Source of the DNA: Treponema sp.
GTDB lineage: Bacteria > Spirochaetota > Spirochaetia > Treponematales > Breznakiellaceae
Direction: 5' to 3'
DNA: 20,045 nucleotides
Assembly (NCBI GenBank): GCA_031266095.1
Contig: JAISBR010000152.1
Span: 1-20,045 of the forward strand
The notes under the pieces were generated by a model that was not told where the DNA came from, made no database searches, and was given only the letters and a program-made list of their open reading frames with translations. The position numbers and the translations under genes were made by a program. Shown piece by piece: positions 15,192 through 20,045 of the stretch (position 1 is the first letter of the stretch; each line of letters begins with the position of its first letter).

Positions 15192-15899
15192 TTACTCTTC
15201 TCCCAAATACGCCTTGCGGATATTGTCGTCTTTTAACAGAACCGCGCCGGTGTTCTGCATGGTGATTTCACCTGTCTCAAGGACATACGCGTAATCGGAA
15301 ATATCAAGAGCGGCGTGGGCGTTCTGTTCAATAAGCAAAATAGTGGTACCGTTTTTGTTTATCTCCCGGATGATGTCAAAGATCATTTTTGAGACCAGGG
15401 GGGCAAGCCCAAGACTCGGCTCGTCAAGCATAAGTATTTTCGGGCTGGACATAAGGCCCCTGGCGACCGAGAGCATCTGCTGTTCGCCGCCGCTCAGGGT
15501 TCCGGCGTGCTGCCTGCTCCGTTCCCGTAAACGGGGGAAAAGCTCGAAGCAGCGCTCCCTGTCTTTTTTAATTCCAGCTTTGTCCCTTCGGGCATACGCC
15601 CCTAATCTGAGGTTTTCCTCGACCGTGAGGTTAGGGAATACATGCCGGCCCTCAGGAATAAGGACCAGGCCGCGTGAGACGATATCTTTCGGATCATTGC
15701 GCGTAATGTCATCTCCGTCCCAGGTAATGGTTCCCGAAACGGGTTTTACCAGGCCGACGATGGCGTTCAGCATGGTGCTTTTGCCCGCGCCGTTGGCTCC
15801 GATGAGGGTGATGATCCTGCCGTCGGGGACTTCCATGTCAATGCCCCGCAGGGCGTGGATGCCTCCGTAAAAAACCGAAAGAGCCGCAAGCCTGAGCAT
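15192..15899 (-). CDS. livF: Branched-chain amino acid-type ABC transporter ATP-binding protein LivF
   Basis: A 235-residue ABC ATPase of the LivF type that powers import through the LivHM channel at the cytoplasmic face. Counting from ATG 15899, Walker A GANGAGKST is at 34-42, the signature LSGGEQQ at about 135-141 and Walker B LMLDEPSLGLAP from about 156. The N-terminal LSVFYGGIHALRGIDMEVP is typical of LivF. The frame also allows a GTG start at 15902, one residue longer; ATG gives the usual family N-terminus. The start overlaps the LivG stop in a TGATG junction. It is the last gene of the operon and is followed closely by a hairpin terminator. Confidence 0.93.
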   Translation of the reverse strand: MLRLAALSVFYGGIHALRGIDMEVPDGRIITLIGANGAGKSTMLNAIVGLVKPVSGTITWDGDDITRNDPKDIVSRGLVLIPEGRHVFPNLTVEENLRLGAYARRDKAGIKKDRERCFELFPRLRERSRQHAGTLSGGEQQMLSVARGLMSSPKILMLDEPSLGLAPLVSKMIFDIIREINKNGTTILLIEQNAHAALDISDYAYVLETGEITMQNTGAVLLKDDNIRKAYLGEE

Positions 15900-16654
15900 C
15901 ACTCCACCCCCAGGTAGGCGTCTATCACCTTTTGATTTTTCTGAATATCCGAAGGACTTCCCTCGGCGATGGTTATACCGTAATCAAGCACATAGAGTCG
16001 TGTGCAAATGCCCATCACCACCTGCATGTGATGTTCAATGAGCAGTACCGAAATTTTGAATTTATCCCGTACTGAAACAATGAAGTCCATAAGCTCGTAG
16101 GATTCCTGCGGATTCATTCCCGCGGCGGGTTCGTCCAACAGCAGTATCTTGGGACCGGTGGCAAGGGCGCGGACAATCTCAAGACGGCGCTGCTTGCCGT
16201 AGGGCAGCGAAACCGCGTTGTCGCCGGCGTTTTCCAGAAGGCCGACGGAATTGAGCATTTCCCGGGCAAAGTCATGAGAGCGTTTCTCCTTGCCAAGATA
16301 GCCGGGCAGGTGCAGCACCGACTCAAACAGTTTCGGTTTTTCCCGAAGGTAGCAGGCGGCGAGGATATTCTCCAGTACCGTCATTTCATGGAAAAGCCTG
16401 ATATTCTGAAAAGTACGGGCGATGCCGGCGGCGGTTATGACATGGGACTGTTTACCGGCGATATTTTTCCCATCCAGCAGAATCTCACCGCTGGTGGGGG
16501 CGTAGACCCCGGTGATCATGTTGAAAACCGTGGTCTTTCCGGCGCCGTTTGGCCCGATAAGGCCCACAATCTCACCATTTTCAACGGCAATCGAAAAATC
16601 GGAAACCGCGGTAAGACCGCCGAATTGCATGGTCAGAGCCTTTGTCAGGAGCAT
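15899..16654 (-). CDS. livG: Branched-chain amino acid-type ABC transporter ATP-binding protein LivG
   Basis: A 251-residue ABC ATPase of the LivG type, partner of LivF in the heterodimeric motor. Walker A GPNGAGKTT is at 34-42. The signature-region variant SLPYGKQRRLE (about 149-159) replaces canonical LSGGQ and is usual for LivG. Walker B LLLDEPAAGMNP runs from about 171, and the switch histidine is in LLIEHHM. The longer insert between Walker A and the signature (about residues 100-130) is also typical of LivG. Its ATG shares one base with the LivM stop (TAATG), implying coupled translation. Confidence 0.93.
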   Translation of the reverse strand: MLLTKALTMQFGGLTAVSDFSIAVENGEIVGLIGPNGAGKTTVFNMITGVYAPTSGEILLDGKNIAGKQSHVITAAGIARTFQNIRLFHEMTVLENILAACYLREKPKLFESVLHLPGYLGKEKRSHDFAREMLNSVGLLENAGDNAVSLPYGKQRRLEIVRALATGPKILLLDEPAAGMNPQESYELMDFIVSVRDKFKISVLLIEHHMQVVMGICTRLYVLDYGITIAEGSPSDIQKNQKVIDAYLGVE

Positions 16655-17736
16655 TATTTTGCTCCTTTCGCGCCGCCGCGGGCAAAGCGCTTTTTAAGAA
16701 CAGCGGGCAGCGGCGAATCGGTAATCATATCCCAGGAAAATTCCTTCTTGCCCATCAGACCCTGCTGCCGGTAAATGACAACCAGCATCAGTAAAATGCT
16801 AAACACCACCATACGCAGGCCGGGCAGACCCTGGGTACGGATGAAGATCAGATTCAAGGGGCCGTCAAGGAAGCGGAGGATCTCCATTGAAATAGTAACG
16901 ATAATCGCCGCAAATATCGAACCGGTAACGCTGCCGATGCCCCCCAGCACCACGATGAGCAAAATATTATACGTCAGGCTAAAGGCAAACATCCTGGGAT
17001 CGATGGTACTCATGAGGTGCCCCAGAAGAGCGCCGCCGATACCCGCCATGAAACTGGCAATGGTAAAACTGGTGATTTTTACCCTGGCGACATTTATCCC
17101 CATAGCCTGCGCGGCGATCTCATTGTCCCGCACGGCGCGGCAGGACCTGCCAAACGCGGAATTGATCAACGCCAGGATAAAGACAACCGAAAGAGCGGCA
17201 ACGCCCCAGATCATAAACGTTGTCGAATAACGGGGCAGCCCTTTAAGGCCCAAAGCGCCATTGGTGACCGACTGCAGGTTGGTAATCACCACCCGGATAA
17301 TTTCGGAAAAACCGAGCGTAGCTATAGCAAGATAGTCGTCCCGCAGGCGCAGCGCCGGCGCGCCGATTAAAAACCCCGCCAGCCCCGCCACCAGTCCGGC
17401 GAGGATCAGCGCCGGAATAAAGGGAAGATGGATATTCGCCAGCGGGGCGATAATCGGGGACAGAAAGAAGTTTATCTCCTTCTGAGCCGGGCTCATGGTA
17501 AGCAGGGCGCTTGTATAGGCGCCCAGGGCCATAAAGCCCGCGTGGCCAAGGGAAAAAAGGCCGGTAAAGCCGTTAATCAGGTTGAGTGAAAGGGCAAGAA
17601 TAATATAAATGCCGCAGAGATTGAATATCCGCAGCGAAAAAGAACTGAAAGACAGATCGGCGATAACCACAAAGACAACAATGAGCGCCAGAGAGACAAT
17701 GGTCCAGATCCGTTTTTGCCTGTTCGGAAGAATCAT
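16654..17736 (-). CDS. livM: Branched-chain amino acid-type ABC transporter permease LivM
   Basis: A 360-residue inner-membrane permease with about nine or ten hydrophobic segments. The family motif GYTG-like NGFTGLFSLGHAGFMALGAYTSALL is near residues 54-78 (core GLFSLGHAGFMALGAYT), followed by LRLRDDYLAIATLGFSEI and the EAA-type cytoplasmic loop GRSCRAVRDNEIAAQAMGIN that contacts the ATPases. A C-terminal tail of ~40 residues (LMGKKEFSWDMI...) is charged and cytoplasmic. It starts 9 bp after the LivH stop and pairs with LivH as the channel heterodimer. Confidence 0.92.
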   Translation of the reverse strand: MILPNRQKRIWTIVSLALIVVFVVIADLSFSSFSLRIFNLCGIYIILALSLNLINGFTGLFSLGHAGFMALGAYTSALLTMSPAQKEINFFLSPIIAPLANIHLPFIPALILAGLVAGLAGFLIGAPALRLRDDYLAIATLGFSEIIRVVITNLQSVTNGALGLKGLPRYSTTFMIWGVAALSVVFILALINSAFGRSCRAVRDNEIAAQAMGINVARVKITSFTIASFMAGIGGALLGHLMSTIDPRMFAFSLTYNILLIVVLGGIGSVTGSIFAAIIVTISMEILRFLDGPLNLIFIRTQGLPGLRMVVFSILLMLVVIYRQQGLMGKKEFSWDMITDSPLPAVLKKRFARGGAKGAK

Positions 17737-17745
17737 AGCGTCCGC

Positions 17746-18639
17746 CTACACCTTCTCTATCTGATTCCTGCCCAAAAGCCCCGATGGTTTTACCAGCAGC
17801 ACAATGATGAGCAGCACAAAGGCAAAAGCGTCACGGTAGCCGGTCACTGTGGGCAGGACGGCTATGACCATGATTTCAATGAAGCCCAGGAGCAGGCCTC
17901 CCAGAACCGCGCCCGAGATATTTCCGATGCCGCCTATAACCGCGGCGATAAAACACTTGAGTCCGGGAATCATCCCCATGGTAGGATTAAGCTGGGGATA
18001 TTTAAGGGACCACATGACCCCGCCAATAGCGGCCAACACCGAGCCGGTCCCGAATGTAAACGAAACTATTTTATTAACGTCAATAGCCATAAGCCGCGCC
18101 GCCGCTAAATCGGTGGACACCGCCCGCATGGCCATGCCGGTTTTTGTCTTGTGAACGATAATGAGCAGTATGGCGAGGAGAACGGCGGTTAAAACCGGAA
18201 TGATAAGACTCACATTCACCGCCGAAACCGCGCCGATCCGTACCACCTTATTAAATAAATCCGGCACCGGAAAGCCCTTGGGCCTGCCGCCAAAGATCAC
18301 CGTGGCGAGATTCTCCATCAAAAAGGAAGCGCCGATAGCGCTGATCATGATTGATATTTTGGGCGAATGACGCAGCGGACGATAAGCGGCACGCTCAAGT
18401 CCTATGCCGAAAATTCCCGTAAGGCCGAGGGCCACGATAAAACCGGCCCACCAGGGCATGAACGCAAGGGTAATGGCATAGAAGGCGATATACCCCCCCA
18501 GCATGAACACATCGCCGTGGGCAAAATTGATAAGCCTGAGGATCCCGTACACCATGGTATAGCCGATGGCTATCAGAGCGTACAGGCTCCCCAGAGACAG
18601 GGCATTAGTGAGATACTGCAAAAATTGATCAATAAACAT
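17746..18639 (-). CDS. livH: Branched-chain amino acid-type ABC transporter permease LivH
   Basis: A 297-residue integral membrane permease with about eight hydrophobic helices. LivH hallmarks are GSLYALIAIGYTMVYGILRLINFAHG near residues 17-42 (core YTMVYGILRLINFAHGD) and the ATPase-contact loop KTGMAMRAVSTDLAAARLMAI. The C-terminal GIGNISGAVLGGLLLGFIE is also family-typical. GGAGG lies about 10 nt upstream of the start. It is separated from livK by 98 bp that hold a stable hairpin, which may reduce expression of the permease and ATPase genes relative to the binding protein. Confidence 0.92.
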   Translation of the reverse strand: MFIDQFLQYLTNALSLGSLYALIAIGYTMVYGILRLINFAHGDVFMLGGYIAFYAITLAFMPWWAGFIVALGLTGIFGIGLERAAYRPLRHSPKISIMISAIGASFLMENLATVIFGGRPKGFPVPDLFNKVVRIGAVSAVNVSLIIPVLTAVLLAILLIIVHKTKTGMAMRAVSTDLAAARLMAIDVNKIVSFTFGTGSVLAAIGGVMWSLKYPQLNPTMGMIPGLKCFIAAVIGGIGNISGAVLGGLLLGFIEIMVIAVLPTVTGYRDAFAFVLLIIVLLVKPSGLLGRNQIEKV

Positions 18640-18701
18640 ACCCTGTCACTCCTCCGTTTAATCAGTGCCCATGCTATTGGACACGCATTTTAAGCAGCCG
18701 C

Positions 18702-18727
18702 TTTTTCAAAACCGAAGTTTTGAAAGA
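18702..18727 (-). terminator. UUCG-loop hairpin between livK and livH
   Basis: On the minus strand the stem TCTTTCAAAAC pairs (one G:T) around the loop TTCG, giving the extra-stable C(UUCG)G apex in RNA. It begins 10 bp after the livK stop. GAAAAAG follows with no U tract, so partial termination or 3'-end protection of livK mRNA is more likely than full termination. Confidence 0.6.
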
Positions 18728-18737
18728 ACTTCTCTCA

Positions 18738-19895
18738 TTAAGGATTAACAACGGTCTTAAAGACGAACTTGCCACCCTCAACCACTTTGATAAAAGCGCT
18801 CTTGGTAGCGTCACCATTTTCGTCCAGGGTAACGGTACCGGCCGCGCCCACAAAGCCCGAAGTCCTGGCGATGGCGTCCCGTATCCGCTGGGGTTCAATG
18901 GAACCGGCCCGCTGAATTGCGTCCAGCGCGACCAGATAGCCGTCATATCCAAGGGCGGTTACCGCGGCGGGTTCCTTGTTATAGCGCCTGCGGTATTCGT
19001 CAAGGAATATTTTTGCCGCAGGGGTTCCGGCGTATTCGGAGGCAAAGAAGGTGGAGAACACCGCCCCCTCAACCCGTTCCCGGCCCACATCGATAAATTC
19101 CGGGGTCTCCCAGGTATCGCCGCCGATGATCGGGACCGAGATCCCCAGTTCCCGCGCCTGCTTCATCACCAGCGCCGATTCGGTGTAGTTCCCCGGCGCG
19201 AAGATCACGTCAGGGTTGAGGTTACGGACAGTGGTAAGCTGAGCGCTGAAATCCTGATCCCCGGTGTTGTAATTAACGGTAGCGAGAATCGCGTTGGGGT
19301 TTCCGGAAAGCCTTTTGAAATTGTCGGAAAAGAATTTCGCCAGCCCGATTGAGTAGTCGTTGGAAACTTCCTGTACGATGACCGCGGTCTTGGCCTTCAG
19401 ATCATTGAAAGCGTAATTGGACATCACCGTCCCCTGGAAAGGATCGATAAAACACACCCGGAAGTAATAGTCGTTCCCGGCGGTTACCAGTGGATTGGTG
19501 CAGGAAAGACCGATACAGGGAATCCTGGCGTCCCGGGCCACTTCGCCGCCGGCCATTGCCAGCGAGGACCCCCAGGAACCAAGAATCACCCGAACCTTGT
19601 CCCCGTCGATAAGCCGCTGAACCGCGTTGGCCGCCTCAACCTTATCGGACTTGTTATCGGCCACCACCAGTTCCACTTTGTAGGTTTTTCCGCCCACCGT
19701 AACCGTGGGATTAAGCTCATTGGCGAGCCGGATTCCCTCAACTTCCATGGCGCCGCCGGCGGCATTCGCCCCGGTCATCGGCTCAAAGACCCCGATTTTG
19801 ATTACATCACCGGCATCCTTACTTCCCCCGGCAAAAACCGGAAGAACCAGCGCGCAGGCAAGCAGGGCCAAACAAATGATTTTGATCGTCTTCAT
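18738..19895 (-). CDS. livK: Periplasmic amino acid-binding protein, LivK family (HAAT)
   Basis: A 385-residue extracytoplasmic substrate-binding protein. It has a Sec signal peptide (basic MKTIK, hydrophobic core to about residue 20, cleavage likely after VFA in LPVFAGGSKD); no lipobox cysteine was seen, so it may be soluble in the periplasm. The mature part begins VIKIGVFEPMTGANAAGGAME, the usual first strand and ligand loop of type I (Leu/Ile/Val, receptor-family) binding proteins. Later landmarks are GSWGSSLAMA, GLSCTNP, FRVCFIDPFQG and GYDGYLVALDAI. The strong site AAGGAGG is 6 nt before ATG. The substrate could be branched-chain amino acids, other amino acids or amides; it cannot be fixed from sequence. 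Confidence 0.92.
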   Translation of the reverse strand: MKTIKIICLALLACALVLPVFAGGSKDAGDVIKIGVFEPMTGANAAGGAMEVEGIRLANELNPTVTVGGKTYKVELVVADNKSDKVEAANAVQRLIDGDKVRVILGSWGSSLAMAGGEVARDARIPCIGLSCTNPLVTAGNDYYFRVCFIDPFQGTVMSNYAFNDLKAKTAVIVQEVSNDYSIGLAKFFSDNFKRLSGNPNAILATVNYNTGDQDFSAQLTTVRNLNPDVIFAPGNYTESALVMKQARELGISVPIIGGDTWETPEFIDVGRERVEGAVFSTFFASEYAGTPAAKIFLDEYRRRYNKEPAAVTALGYDGYLVALDAIQRAGSIEPQRIRDAIARTSGFVGAAGTVTLDENGDATKSAFIKVVEGGKFVFKTVVNP

Positions 19896-19926
19896 GTCTT
19901 CCTCCTTAAAATACGAATAGTAAATA

Positions 19927-20043
19927 GAGGCTGTTCCAAAACTTCAGTTTTTGGAACAGCTTCCTTTAAAAACCGCGGTTTTGTAGGCCATCGGCCGAAA
20001 AACCGCAAGAGCTTGTTCCAAAACCATGCGCTGTAGCGCATAG
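19927..20043 (-). repeat. Compound palindromic repeat, right copy (inverted)
   Basis: The reverse complement of this segment matches positions 1-117 with two substitutions, both in hairpin loops. The hairpin nearest the gene (GCTGTTCC...GGAACAGC with loop TTCA on the plus strand) ends about 30 bp upstream of the livK start, so it may overlap the livK promoter. The window ends 2 bp beyond the aligned part. Confidence 0.9.
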
Positions 20044-20045
20044 TC

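Overview
The window looks like a GC-rich spirochaete chromosome, most likely a gut Treponema-type lineage. The reasons are the style of its signal peptides (for example an LPVFAGGS cleavage region), a CsgG/FlgO-like TPR lipoprotein with a relaxed spirochaete-type lipobox (FTSC), and the many intergenic AAAC-TTCA-GTTT hairpins, which I associate with termite-gut treponemes. This taxonomic call is an inference. Both window ends lie in the same 117-bp palindromic repeat in inverted orientation, so the window may be a whole contig whose assembly stopped at repeats.

Minus-strand block, 220-8829. In transcription order this holds a degraded NHL-repeat remnant (8386-8829), a lipoprotein with seven near-identical TPR units (6862-8196), and then a tightly packed three-gene operon (220-6819). 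The operon encodes a 1038-aa TerB_N/TerB_C protein, a DUF2791 (BrxC/BrxD-like) P-loop ATPase and an Lhr-like superfamily II helicase. ATPase-helicase pairs of this kind occur in type 2 BREX, but no BREX methylase, phosphatase or kinase is present here. This operon is the best candidate for a poorly described system, plausibly a DNA-processing or anti-phage module.

Repeat zone, 8825-9173. Six 23-bp units each contain a CACATAG-N-CTATGTG palindrome. Seven 24-bp units with a GCTAGCTTAGC-like core follow, and then a perfect 11-bp-stem hairpin. The second array is bounded by GGAATAGGG/CCCTATTCC inverted repeats.

Plus-strand catabolic cluster, 9532-14927. A PfkB-family kinase, a TIM-barrel sugar isomerase/epimerase (EryC-like), a galactitol-1-phosphate dehydrogenase-like enzyme, a second zinc dehydrogenase and a LacI-family regulator form a sugar or polyol pathway with no transporter of its own. 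A convergent intergenic region with four hairpins (14928-15191) separates it from the next block.

Minus-strand transporter, 15192-19895. This is a complete branched-chain amino acid-type (HAAT family) ABC transporter in the order livK-livH-livM-livG-livF. A hairpin between livK and livH shows a C(UUCG)G loop in the transcript. No rRNA, tRNA, CRISPR, transposase or phage gene was seen.
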